A model generated the notes under the pieces. That model was not told the DNA's origin. It made no database searches and was given only the letters and a program-made list of their open reading frames with translations. From NCBI GenBank assembly GCA_020975725.1, contig QXJR01000015.1, positions 186,001 to 250,000 of the forward strand: a stretch of 64,000 bases of DNA. Reading direction: 5' to 3'. The translations under genes and the position numbers were made by a program. The first letter of the stretch is position 1. Each line of letters starts with the position of its first letter. Source of the stretch: Picocystis sp. L7 (Eukaryota > Chlorophyta > Picocystophyceae > Picocystales > Picocystaceae). Positions 39,818 through 49,960 of this stretch are shown here, piece after piece.

Positions 39818-40900
39818 TCAAACGGGGAGTGGTTCCCCTGATTCGCCGCTTTCGCAGCCTTCCTCCCCTTCCTCTTCGTCTTCCAAAATACCCTCCCTGC
39901 AAAGTGGACAAGTGGGATTCAAGGATAACCACTTGTCCACGCACCCACTGTGGAACAAATGCCCACAAGGCAATTCCCTGACCATGGATCCCTCTTCAAA
40001 CTCCTCCAGACAGATGCTACAGGTGGCTTCACTCTGGGGAATACCCTTGCCGTTCAGCTTCCCGTTCTCAAACTTGTACTCCGGCAGCTGCTCAATCACT
40101 TCCCTTGGTGCACCCATGTTGTCCTGCAGACCACTGCCCAGCATGGTGATGGCCACGATGGCGCATGGCAAGCAACAACAGATGGCTATGCACATCAACA
40201 GTGGCATGATGAACCCCACAAATCCCAACAATAGGTAGACGGTGCACACTGTGTAAAGCACTTGATCCTGGTTCGTGCATGGTTCGACGGTGTGCACCCA
40301 TATGTTCCCCACCACGAACCAGACGGCATAAAAGACATCCATCAGGAAGGAAAGGCGTTCGATTCTGAACTGCGTCAACTCATCTTCCTCCCGTGTTGGG
40401 TCTCTTTGCCTCTGTCCAGCACTTGAATTGGACCTGGCGCTACCAGGAGGGCTGGTGGGGCTATCAGGCCTTCTTGTTCTCACCCTTCTTGGTCTTCGGT
40501 GTTGCTCGTTCGCTTGGCTTAGCTTGTACCTGTGCCAGAGAATGTACAGCAGCGCGACACACCGTACAATGTATCCAAAGAGCCACAATCTCAAGTAGAA
40601 AAGATCAGCACAGGATCCGATCTCTTTTCCCTGCAGCAGAGCCCAACAACCCACCAAGATCTGCGTGATGCGGAACCCAGCCAGGAACGCCAACACCGGC
40701 TTGGAGTTGAGCGCACCACTGGACACAAGGCTGTTGGCGTTGCTTCGGACCGTGTTTCCCGCATGTGAGCGATTTCCGTTTCCTGAACCTCTCCCAGTCG
40801 TCGTTCCAGAGTCGCTGGCATCCATGGTCATGGGAATCAGCGGTTGCAGGTCCCTCGGCTCTCGGATGCGCACGAAGATGCTGTTCCTCGTTCCATCCAT
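39818..40900 (-). CDS. Membrane RING-H2 E3 ubiquitin ligase
   Basis: 360 aa from the ATG at 40900. Four or more hydrophobic segments: FLAGFRITQILVGCWALL, LFGYIVRCVALLYILW, DVFYAVWFVVGNIWV, then a long double segment (LLLGFVGFIMPLLMCIAICC). An Arg/Ser-rich loop (HRRPRRVRTRRP) separates the pairs. The C-terminal RING-H2 is canonical C3H2C3 (CSICLEEF...CGHLFHSGC...CPLC), followed by a very acidic tail. The layout matches plant membrane RING proteins of unknown substrate. Probably endomembrane. GCAGNNRCACCC motifs lie 350-500 bp upstream. Confidence 0.88.
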   Translation of the reverse strand: MDGTRNSIFVRIREPRDLQPLIPMTMDASDSGTTTGRGSGNGNRSHAGNTVRSNANSLVSSGALNSKPVLAFLAGFRITQILVGCWALLQGKEIGSCADLFYLRLWLFGYIVRCVALLYILWHRYKLSQANEQHRRPRRVRTRRPDSPTSPPGSARSNSSAGQRQRDPTREEDELTQFRIERLSFLMDVFYAVWFVVGNIWVHTVEPCTNQDQVLYTVCTVYLLLGFVGFIMPLLMCIAICCCLPCAIVAITMLGSGLQDNMGAPREVIEQLPEYKFENGKLNGKGIPQSEATCSICLEEFEEGSMVRELPCGHLFHSGCVDKWLSLNPTCPLCREGILEDEEEGEEGCESGESGEPLPV

Positions 40901-41629
40901 GGTGTATTCCAAGTATCACGACTATCGTTGGGGACCTCGTATCTTTCCCTTTTCGGTACGTGGGACTCCTTGGCCCGTTCTTGGCGCGTTTCACGCGTCT
41001 TCACGACGTGTAGGATGCGTCCGTGCTCTGCACGTGCCTCGTGCTTCTACGCTCCGATCCGGCCTTTTCGACGTCGACTTCGTCGCGCGTTTCGCGTGCT
41101 TCGTTCCCAGGAGGTTCAGGCACGGTCTTTGGTACCTCGGACGCACGTTTTTGCGTCCGGATGCGCGCCACGTGCGCACGTCTTCGTGGAAGCACGCGCA
41201 CGAATGGCGACGTCTCACGCGCCACTGGTGTGGACACGAGGACCACGTGCGACAGATACACCCCAGCAGATGCACCCTTCCTCGAGGGAGGACGAGGGGG
41301 AAGGAGGGATCGGGACGGGAGCAGATGCACCCCTTTTCCTTTCCAGACGAGCAGGGGAGATCCTCGGGATGTCCAACGAAAGGGGCAGTTACACCCCGTC
41401 TCCCCGAAGGTCGACCACCCGGGTCCCATCACCGGAAGCTCTCGGGTTCAATCGGAAGGTGCTTCGGGTCTAATCCGATGGTACCCCGGGATCAATCGGA
41501 GAGATGTCCACGTCCCAACCGACACCGCTCGAGGAGAAAGCAATTCCGCATCGAAAAAGGAAGAAACAGGACGTCCGAGGATACAAAAGCGCGCAAAACG
41601 AAGGCCGCTCCGTTACACACTGGAAGAAT
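40901..41629. promoter_or_regulatory. RING gene upstream region with GCAGNNRCACCC motifs
   Basis: ACAGATACACCC at about 41252, GCAGATGCACCC at about 41266 and 41321, and GCAGTTACACCC at about 41385, all in the same orientation. The downstream side abuts the 3' end of the calcium-regulated carrier. No coding sequence is supported. Confidence 0.5.
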
Positions 41630-43201
41630 TCATGTCTGCTTGGATTCAATCAACCTCCTGACCAACTCATAGGCTAAGAATGTGATACCTGACATGGGAA
41701 TGATCCTTTGGCTGGCCGGGATGTAACCCCTGAAAAAAGCACCGATGCCTTCCGTGCGGGCTATGGTCTGGATAGCATGGACCATGCCCTTGTACGCATA
41801 TTGCCCTTGATCCAGCTGCATTCTCCGGCGTAGGAACTCAAAAGGATAAGAAATGGTCATCCCTGCCCATCCAGATGCGCAGCCACACATGTACACCGTC
41901 AACATGCCAAGCTTCTCCTCTTTGTTTCGCTCCTTCAAGGTCTTCTGAAGAATGTCGTTGGCTCCATACGTCACAGAAGCGTACGGAAACACGCCAACCA
42001 CGCTAGGGACGATCCCTTTGTACAGCGAACGGAAACCTTCTTCTCGAGTGATGCGAACCAATGCATCAAGCATATTCTTGTACACGTCTTTCTGGACAGT
42101 TATCCGCATGGCCACTACGTCTAGTGGATAGACAAACATAGAAGAGGAGGCCCCAGCAAGACTTCCGGCAAGCAACAAGTCCCTGTCGTTCAGTTCCGTC
42201 TTCTGAAATGTGGCACACAACAAGTTCTTGAAGACGGCAAAGGCGTAGAAGTTTAGAGCCTGCACAGGCGCCGACTGAAGACAGCGACTCAGATTGCCAC
42301 GGAACAATCCCGTCAATCCGTCCTCTCTTACAATGTCTTGAATGGCGGTCAGCGTGGAAGTCCCGCTTGCAGCCGTCGATACAATGGATCTTGCTTTCAC
42401 CACATCTAGAGGGGACGTGAACGTGCGAGACACCAGGCCCGCCACAAACCCTGCTACAAAGTGGCCGAATGCATTCCCTCCCTTCTTGCCCGGGTCCTCC
42501 GCAACTAATTCCACGCCGTTTTCGAAGGCCAAGCTCAAGGAGGACCAGTAGGGGGTTAAATCTTGAAGGTGTTTTTTCTGCACGAGATTGAAAACCACAG
42601 CGAATTCCTCGAAATCGATTGTGCCAGACTTGTCCGCATCCATGGCGTTGAAAAACTTCCGAATGGCATACTTGTTCACAGCGATTTTGGGCAGGTTGGG
42701 GTGCTTATCTTCCCGGGTCTCGTTCATCACCTTCATGGCCGCCAGGAGTTCACTGAAAGAGATGGTCCCATCTTTGTTAGAATCCATTGCATTGAACGCT
42801 TCTCTCAATTCACCTTCTTTTTCCTCCCTTGCAGCCATCAACTCCTCCAATCGAATTTTCCCCTGGCCGTTCAGTGCTTCCAGGAAGTACTCTTTGGGGA
42901 GCTGGTTGGCTTCGCAGAACTCTTCCAGCTCCTCCTGGTCGATGTCTCCACTTTTGTCTTTGTCCATCGAATCGAACAGTTTTGAAGTGGCCAGATGGAA
43001 GCTTTTCGAAGCCTCTTCTACGGTGCTGGTGGCGGTGTCTTCCACCATTCCCACGCCTTCCTGCAGGTCCTGGACCTCGACACTGAGCGTGTCCCCTTTC
43101 CTCTTCAACTTCCACCGCTTCGGCAGGTGCCTGGTGGCATCCCAGGCGGCTGCAGCACGTCCTCCTGCGACCACGGTGGGCGCCAGCCATTTCCAATCCA
43201 T
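41630..43201 (-). CDS. Calcium-regulated mitochondrial carrier (SCaMC/APC-like)
   Basis: 523 aa from ATG 43201; a further in-frame ATG at 43342 exists but that extension is not family-like. The N-terminal half has three EF-hands: DKDKSGDIDQEE, DSNKDGTISFSE and DADKSGTIDFEE. The second half is a three-repeat SLC25 carrier with PLDVVKARS, PLDVVAMRI and PFEFLRRRM signatures. Relatives exchange ATP-Mg for phosphate across the inner mitochondrial membrane when cytosolic calcium rises. Substrate here is inferred from architecture. Confidence 0.9.
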   Translation of the reverse strand: MDWKWLAPTVVAGGRAAAAWDATRHLPKRWKLKRKGDTLSVEVQDLQEGVGMVEDTATSTVEEASKSFHLATSKLFDSMDKDKSGDIDQEELEEFCEANQLPKEYFLEALNGQGKIRLEELMAAREEKEGELREAFNAMDSNKDGTISFSELLAAMKVMNETREDKHPNLPKIAVNKYAIRKFFNAMDADKSGTIDFEEFAVVFNLVQKKHLQDLTPYWSSLSLAFENGVELVAEDPGKKGGNAFGHFVAGFVAGLVSRTFTSPLDVVKARSIVSTAASGTSTLTAIQDIVREDGLTGLFRGNLSRCLQSAPVQALNFYAFAVFKNLLCATFQKTELNDRDLLLAGSLAGASSSMFVYPLDVVAMRITVQKDVYKNMLDALVRITREEGFRSLYKGIVPSVVGVFPYASVTYGANDILQKTLKERNKEEKLGMLTVYMCGCASGWAGMTISYPFEFLRRRMQLDQGQYAYKGMVHAIQTIARTEGIGAFFRGYIPASQRIIPMSGITFLAYELVRRLIESKQT

Positions 43202-44039
43202 CTCTTTTGCGCGCCAAACGCGTCGGATGGGGTCGTCGACCGTGCGTTCCTCCTTTCGTGCGACAGACCCGAACCCCTTCGGTTTCGATCGGAAGCCCGA
43301 TCTCCAATCGATCGGAGGATCGTAGTAGGAGGACCTCCCCATCCAACCGGTGGAGAAAGGATCTTTGGGGATGACGCTCGAGGAACCCTCTCCCCCAACC
43401 CCACGTGCCTCCACTCCCCCCCGATCTCGAAGACAGACCCTTTTTACGGTCTTTCATCGATCCACGCGCTCAGGGCTCCCTTGCCGAGGCGCGGGACCTC
43501 CACACCGACGAAAGACAGCATGAAAGGACGGTCCATGAGCGGTCCTTCCATACAAACTCGGCCGATTTGGGGTCGGTCCATGGAGGATCCGTGGGGGGCT
43601 GGTGTCCCCCCTCACAATCCTCCCTCGAGTCCGATGGAGTACGTGACCCACCCGAACCGGGGAGGGGAAAAGGGATCCCCTTCCTTCCACCGCGTTTCGT
43701 GGTCGGAGCCATCGTCGGCTTCCGACGCAGGAGCTTTCTTCGGCGACATTCGCCATCCGACCGTCCGTTCTTGCCGGTTCTGTCCACCAGGCACAGGGTC
43801 GCATCCGTGCACTCTCCTCCGAGGATCCCACGTGCACGAGCGAATACCGGAGACGCCGAGAGCCACGGATCCCATCCGTCCCCCTCCCCTCCCAGGAAGG
43901 GGGTCCTTTTCCCCTCCCCTCCCAACGGTCCCGGACCCCCCTCGGCCTCCATCCCGGTGTTTCGAAACTCGAGCCTCTCCCCCGAGGGAGAATATTCTCC
44001 AGTGCGCCTTGGACGTGGTCGCGACGCTTCGGCGCGTGC
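43202..44039. promoter_or_regulatory. Divergent promoter with heat-shock-like palindrome
   Basis: GGAGAATATTCTCC at 43987-44000, 39 bp before the channel-phosphodiesterase ATG, contains GAATATTC, the core of a heat-shock element dimer. The same 14-mer occurs at 27802. No gene is supported in the interval. Confidence 0.4.
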
Positions 44040-46487
44040 ATGGCCGCGTTTCGAGCGTCTTTCGCGCGCGTCAAGGCGACCGAAAAGCGACAGAGGGAGG
44101 GAAAAAGGACGCTAAAGGGATTGGACGTGCGGTGGATGGGATCTCGGGGGCCCGGAGGTCCGTCCGGTGGCAGGAGGGAGGAGAACCACAGCAGAAGGCT
44201 GGGAAGGAAGAATCGTGCGCGCGCCACGAAAGAAGACGAAGGACCGAAGTGGGTTCAACCCGTCGTCGAGTTCTTCGACAACCCAGCAGATACCGTGGCC
44301 ATCTCCTTGAAAGATATCTTCTCCCTGACTGCCGACAACACTCGTTTCTCGGCCAAGGGTAGGCTGGCGCGTCTCACCGTCGTCCTTTTCGGCGTAGCCA
44401 ATTTCATAGGATTGTGCTGGTTTATGATAGCATTCTTCGAAGGATTCCCCGAAGACAATGCATGGACGAACCAAATCCGAGGGAGCGGGACCATATCCTC
44501 TGTCAGTGACTATGCGGGCGTCTTCTACTGGGGATTTGTGTTGATGACCGGCTTTGGACCCGACATCTATCCACCGGAAACGCCCATGGAGACCGCATTC
44601 ATGATTGTGGCGCAAGTGCTCGCCATCACGGCTTACACCACACTTCTGGGGAACCTGGTGAGCGTGTACGAAGAACTGAGAATGTCCGAGGTACAGTTCC
44701 AGTCCCGCATGCTTGACCTGAGCATTTGGTCCGAGCAGAACAACCTGTCCGAGGAGTTGAAAGGGAAGATTTTTCGGTACGAGAAGCAAGCTTTTCAACG
44801 AGGGCTCAACAAGCTCTCCCTCTCTACCCTGGATAGCCTTCCGTCTCACTTGGTGAACGAAATCGTGGCACAGATGGAACCCAGTGTCATCAAGCAAGTC
44901 CCGCTTTTTGCGAATGCTGATGCTAGCTTTCAAAGAGCCATGCTGCGGATCTGCAGACCGGTGCTGTGCTTGAAGGGCGACTATCTTATAAGGCAAGGAG
45001 AAATCGGTCAGGAGATGTACTTTGTGAAAACCGGAAAACTGGAAGTTACGGTCAACGGGAAGAAAGTGACTGAGAAGCTCCCTGGGGAGTATGTTGGAGA
45101 AATCTCAGTAGTGTTTGCGCAACCCCGAACTGCCTCTGTGATTGCGACTGAAGATACCGAGCTCCTCTCGATTTCCAAACACGACTTTGACGAACTGAAG
45201 GATGCTGAGGAATACAAAGACACGTTCACACGGATCCGAGAAGCTGCAAAAGATGTCATCAATGAAAGGCTGCTGAGATCTGATTTGCCAAGAATATGCA
45301 TCGACAGTGTAGACGAAGAGGACGAGCTTGTACAGCAACAGTCATCCTCTGCTGTGATGCACCGATTTTTAGATCATTTGATGTCCCACGAGGATGACCG
45401 TGCATCAATCGTTACGCGTCCTGAAGCTGCGCACCAGGAAACTGAGGGGAGCCCCGTGGATGTTGTCCCGAAGCGTGCGGCTCTCCCTCTCGCATTCAAA
45501 GACACGTTCTTGCAGCTGGAGCTGCAAAAATCTATGGCGAAGTCATCCAAAGAGATAGTTGGCTTTGACAGCTTCAGATTTGAATCTCTTTCATGTGATA
45601 GACCCCTGACCCTCCTCGCATTTTATCTGTTTGAGAAGTGGAACCTTAACCGTGGTTTGCAAATCAGCCAAGAGAAGCTTCTGAACTTTTTCTCCTGCGT
45701 GGAGACATCCATGACGCGTATCCCCTACCACAATGCAGTACATGTGACTGATGTTCTTCAGATGTACAATGCCTTGCTCTTTCGTGGGGGGGTATCAAGT
45801 TTCATAGGGGATCGTTTATTGCTATTGTCGAGTTTTCTTGCAGTGCTGATCCATGACTTTGCTCATCCAGGGGTGAACAACGTTTTTCTTGCACGCACGG
45901 ATTCGAAAATGATCCAAGAGTATGGTGCATGCTCTACCCTGGAAGAATACCACTTTGCTTCAGCCTGGAAGGCGCTCTTGGAGAACGAAAACTTCTTTTT
46001 GGAGGCTTTGGAGTCAGAGGATTTAGAAACAGTTAGAGTACACGTGCACGACTTAGTTGTTGCCACTGACATGGCACGCCACGAAGGAATTCTCGAAGAG
46101 TATGAAAATTTCCTTGAACAGTTCCCTGTCGGTTTGGACCCTTCCACCATCTTGAGCGTTGAAGAGCAGAAACTTGTGTTGAAGATTGCGATAAAGTGTT
46201 CTGATCTTGGTCATTTGGGACGGCCATACAGCATCCATCTGCAATGGGTTGATGCTCTGGCAGAAGAGCTTTGTCAGCAAGGGGACATGGAGAAGTCCAT
46301 GGGGCTTGAGGTTGGAATGCTGAATCACCGAGACCAGAAGAAGTTGCAGGTCATCCAACCAGAATTTTATTCAAAGATAGGTATCCCCCTGTTTGCGAAC
46401 TTGGCAAAGCTGTTCCCAAAGACCAAAGATCTCTATGACGAGGCCAGAGTCAACTGCCGCATCTGGGAAGCACGCCTTGAAAAATAA
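44040..46487 (+). CDS. CNG-channel-like pore and cyclic-nucleotide-binding domain fused to class I phosphodiesterase
   Basis: 815 aa from ATG 44040. A basic N terminus is followed by an S5-like helix (LTVVLFGVANFIGLCW), a pore-loop-like LMTGFGPDIYP (about 168-178) and S6 (MIVAQVLAITAYTTLLGN); S1-S4 are absent. A C-linker and cyclic-nucleotide-binding domain follow (about 285-395; GEYVGEISVVFAQPRTASV). After an acidic linker comes a class I PDE domain with YHNAVHVTDV (about 564), HDFAHPGVNN (about 605) and KCSDLGHLGRP (about 719), so the metal ligands are present. The filter is GFGPD rather than GYGD, so conduction is uncertain. It may be a membrane-held, self-sensing cAMP/cGMP hydrolase. One uninterrupted frame, so not a misjoined pair. 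Confidence 0.88.
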   Translation: MAAFRASFARVKATEKRQREGKRTLKGLDVRWMGSRGPGGPSGGRREENHSRRLGRKNRARATKEDEGPKWVQPVVEFFDNPADTVAISLKDIFSLTADNTRFSAKGRLARLTVVLFGVANFIGLCWFMIAFFEGFPEDNAWTNQIRGSGTISSVSDYAGVFYWGFVLMTGFGPDIYPPETPMETAFMIVAQVLAITAYTTLLGNLVSVYEELRMSEVQFQSRMLDLSIWSEQNNLSEELKGKIFRYEKQAFQRGLNKLSLSTLDSLPSHLVNEIVAQMEPSVIKQVPLFANADASFQRAMLRICRPVLCLKGDYLIRQGEIGQEMYFVKTGKLEVTVNGKKVTEKLPGEYVGEISVVFAQPRTASVIATEDTELLSISKHDFDELKDAEEYKDTFTRIREAAKDVINERLLRSDLPRICIDSVDEEDELVQQQSSSAVMHRFLDHLMSHEDDRASIVTRPEAAHQETEGSPVDVVPKRAALPLAFKDTFLQLELQKSMAKSSKEIVGFDSFRFESLSCDRPLTLLAFYLFEKWNLNRGLQISQEKLLNFFSCVETSMTRIPYHNAVHVTDVLQMYNALLFRGGVSSFIGDRLLLLSSFLAVLIHDFAHPGVNNVFLARTDSKMIQEYGACSTLEEYHFASAWKALLENENFFLEALESEDLETVRVHVHDLVVATDMARHEGILEEYENFLEQFPVGLDPSTILSVEEQKLVLKIAIKCSDLGHLGRPYSIHLQWVDALAEELCQQGDMEKSMGLEVGMLNHRDQKKLQVIQPEFYSKIGIPLFANLAKLFPKTKDLYDEARVNCRIWEARLEK

Positions 46488-46648
46488 AACGCAGGGCAAA
46501 AACGGTCATTCTTGGATGCTGTGGTTAGAGTTGTTCCCTATTTGCTACCTCTGCCTCGTTGCATCCATATCCACACCCATCCAATCTGGTTTTTAACCTC
46601 GTCTCCTACCTTGGTGCTGGCCAGAGGTGTCTGAGCTTTGGCGAACTT

Positions 46649-47107
46649 TCATTTTTTGAGGTACTTCCCTGCAAGTCCAGACACGATAGCACCAAGCATT
46701 TCCAGCCCAAGCGACGGTTGGATGAGGGGTTGCCAGAGCGCCAACCAGGTGTCCAACCAGGTTGTGGAATCTGTGGTGCTCTTCTGTACGACCCCAGCTA
46801 CCAGCCACGCAAGGAACCCACAGATGACGAAGAAGTTCGCCACCAGGACCTTGTCCACGACCTGCTGGACGCCACTTGAAGCTTCTGAAGGCGCAGGAGA
46901 GGAAGTATCCTCACGTGAGCGGGCGTCTCGCTCCCGAAAACGTGCAATGTCTTGCTCCAAGCTGTCCAGCTCCTCTTTCTCCGAGGCGCGTCGCACCTGC
47001 GATTTCTGCGTCCTTGCGGTTCGAGACCTCCTTAGACTTCCTTTCCCTTCTCTTGTTGGACGAGGCGACCTCGCCACGACGTGCGCCATGGCCATGGACT
47101 TCGCCAT
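46649..47107 (-). CDS. Small conserved-looking membrane protein
   Basis: 152 aa if started at ATG 47107 (47095 and 47089 are alternatives). The first 60 residues are Arg/Lys/Ser-rich and presequence-like, followed by a charged helical stretch (KEELDSLEQDIARFRERDARSRED). Two hydrophobic segments follow: VANFFVICGFLAWLVAGVV and LGLEMLGAIVSGLAG. I do not recognise the family; the layout suggests an organelle membrane protein. It converges on the channel-phosphodiesterase gene. Confidence 0.55.
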   Translation of the reverse strand: MAKSMAMAHVVARSPRPTREGKGSLRRSRTARTQKSQVRRASEKEELDSLEQDIARFRERDARSREDTSSPAPSEASSGVQQVVDKVLVANFFVICGFLAWLVAGVVQKSTTDSTTWLDTWLALWQPLIQPSLGLEMLGAIVSGLAGKYLKK

Positions 47108-47590
47108 CGCGCTTTCCGACGCTTCCAATCGATGGATGCGAAGGAATGTGGTCCTGCTCTTCATCCTTGGCTCTTTCCCGTTCGCCTCTTGGGTTCGACC
47201 CCGGGTCTCCTCCGTTTTCGAAAGGAACACGAATCCCCTTTCCATCGGAAGTAGAAAGCACCCCCCCCTCCAAGGAGAGAAGTAGACTGGTGAATGAGCC
47301 ATAACTCACATTTGCTTATGCAGGCTTATGTGTGCATATGCGAGCTGCAGCTCATCAAAAACACTATCGAAGAAGCTGTCTTCATACCGGTTGGAAGAAA
47401 GGGATCGAACTGGGCCCCGAATGGGCCTCACATAGAGCTGTGGATCCAGGAAACAAGTGCCGGTTCCAACAATCCTATGGCAATGCCATCGCTACAAAGA
47501 AGAGGGATCCACAAGTACCGGCGTAGGTCTTGTTCTATTGTGCTGCCGACTCTTTCAGGTCGGAAAGCGGGACCTTCTCATTGCATGTTT
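47108..47590. other. Upstream of small membrane protein gene; no gene
   Basis: No supported coding sequence. The right part may already belong to the eroded copia relic next to it. Confidence 0.4.
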
Positions 47591-48723
47591 GACAACTCAT
47601 GGGTCTGTGGCATCGTTCATTGCGTTGATGGCTGCTTGTTCTCCTTCCGTGGTCGATAAGGCTAGTAATGCCTTTTCTGTGATACGGTCTGCTTTCAGAT
47701 AGGACCCGGCTTGATTGGTCGTCAAATCTGCATGTTTTCTTCGTCTCGTGAATTCATAGCTATTGCTGCATCCGGCGTGAAGTACCCCCATGGTTCTAGC
47801 GGATGAACTCAACTTCCATCATTGATCGCTTTGTTCGGATCTTCAATTACAGTTTACGGGTCGCCATCGAAAAAGCAGTAGGTCACACAAGATCCCTGGT
47901 TGAATCATTCGTGAGCCGATTGGCTACGCAATTCAAAGTCATCCCAAGGCTACGATCCGTTGCTTTTTCACTGTTGGCATTTTGGTAATATGCATGTGCT
48001 CCTTATCGGTGCGAGGTACTGCGTTAAACTCCACGGGGATCTTTTACATAAGACTATTTCTTTTGAGAAACGGACGTTCAGGCATTGGTCCATGATCGAA
48101 TTCTTCTGTCTCTCTTGATCAATTGCAATAGCACTTTGTCATATTGATGTCGATTGTTCAGTCAAAAGAGGCACTCTTATCTTGTCTACACTCAGTTCCC
48201 CGCGACATAACTCCAAGATGGTGACAACACTGTTGTAGCTTGCAGGAAGGCCTCCGAGTATCACAGCAGCCACTTCTTTTTCCGGTAGCTCTAGTCCGGC
48301 ATGACCCAATTCCGCTGCCAACAACATAGTTCTTCCTATGTAATCGTCGATGTCTTCGCTTCGATGCAACCGGGTTCGCAAGAGCTTAGCTTTCAGTTTC
48401 TGGGCTCTGGATTGTGCCGTTTTCCGATCGATCTTTTTCAGTAGAGTCCATGCTTGATTGGCAGTTTGGCATTTGCTGATGCTTTTCGTGTACTTCGGGG
48501 ACACACGGTCCAGAATTCTCCGTCTTGCCTCTTTGACGTTCTCGACAACTGCTTTTTCTTCTTCGTTCAGCTCTCCGTCCTTTTCTTTCCCACAATCAGG
48601 CTCTGTTTCAGTAACTTCCCAGAGGTCGTAGATCACAAGGTGGCATTCCATTCTACTGAACCACAACCACCAGTTGGTTCCATTCAGCTTGGGCACTAAA
48701 TGTAGGTCGTCTGGATAGGTCAT
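47590..48723 (-). mobile_element. Ty1/copia retrotransposon relic
   Basis: A fossil, minus strand. A gag segment (48139-48723) starts MTYPDDLHLVPKLNGTNWW and has the copia gag pattern (LRTRLHRSEDIDDYI; ILGGLPASYNSVV). Further left, at about 47600-47780, is a piece of the RNase H end with ALSTTEGEQAAI. The protease, integrase and reverse transcriptase are missing and no LTRs were found, so the element is broken and mostly deleted. It is older than the Ty3/gypsy element. Confidence 0.7.
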
Positions 48724-49960
48724 GCTGGTGGTTTGCTGTCCACACCTTTCTCGTGTCGCAACCTCGAATCTTCTTCCCTTCCTGTTCCTTGAGACGAGTT
48801 GAAACGACCAAGCAGAGGATGGTTGCACGAAATGGCAACGTGCAATGCGATCAAGCGCTGTCTCGCCGTCGCATCCGCTCGTTCCCGCAGGAGAGAAGCG
48901 GCTCCGAGGCGAGGATGGCGGCACAAAGGCGGACTTGCGAAGCGACCGAGTCGACGCTCCTTCGCAGCGAAAGTGTCGGCTTGCACGCGACCGCGCACGT
49001 TTCGTTTTCGCGTTGCTTTCTGACGTGGAGGAAACGAAAGGAAAGGATGATCCTCGATCCCATGGAAGCTTCTTTCGGATAAACAGGAACTCGATGGGTG
49101 TTGTACCTGTCTCCAATCAGGACGAAGTGGGAATAGATGGAACGCCAGGAAAAGAATAGGTTGCTGGCCAACAGGTTCCAACCAAAAATGGAGGGTGGTC
49201 CATCTGATGGTCTTGGGCACAACCTTTCCTGCCCAGGAACAGCTGCAGAGGTAGAGAGGATGTGGTTCCAAGCCATAACAAAGCCCGAAGGACAGATGAA
49301 ACAGTCAAGACATGGATGCGCTCGTGCCTCGGTTTCCAACCTATCCTATTGCATCGACCAAGAGTTGAGAAGCCTTGTTGAAATGCACGCAGAGGAAGAA
49401 ATGCTTCGTGGATCCAAGAAACCCATCTCGATTCGAGGAAGCTAAACAACCACGAATGTAAGAATTCACTGAACAACACCGGTTCCTTCACAGCTCCAAT
49501 CAATACAAGGCAAGAGTCGGACAGATGAAAAGAGGAAAGCACAGTAGGAACTAACGAACAAACGGGACAAAGGTGTGCTGGCAGAGCAAAAGAGAAACAC
49601 ACCCAGCAGACAAATACGATGACGGGGATGAAACATCGAAAAGAACAAAAGAGGTGTCAATCACACACACGGTCCTCGAATGTTGGTCTATGATAGGATG
49701 AGCCACTGGATCACCCTGTGTTAAAAATAGATCGAGCAACTGCCCTGCGGTCCTGTGGGCAATGTGAAAGAAGGACTGGCAGAAGAACGCTGGGTCCTGT
49801 CTGTTGCTCTTCGTTTCCTACCAAAGGTAAAAAATTGAACAACGGGTGATGCATGATCGTTTGTCATTGCTGATCTAGGGCTGTGAGGATGTTTGCTGAG
49901 TATCGGACAGTGCTGTGGGGAACAAGATCGCTGGAGTGCATCTTTGAAGGCAGAACAATG
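48724..49960. other. Intergenic, no gene supported
   Basis: About 1.2 kb between the copia relic and the ARF-GAP stop codon. It has a G+C-rich left part (48724-49130) and an A+T-richer right part. Open frames look random. Confidence 0.45.
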
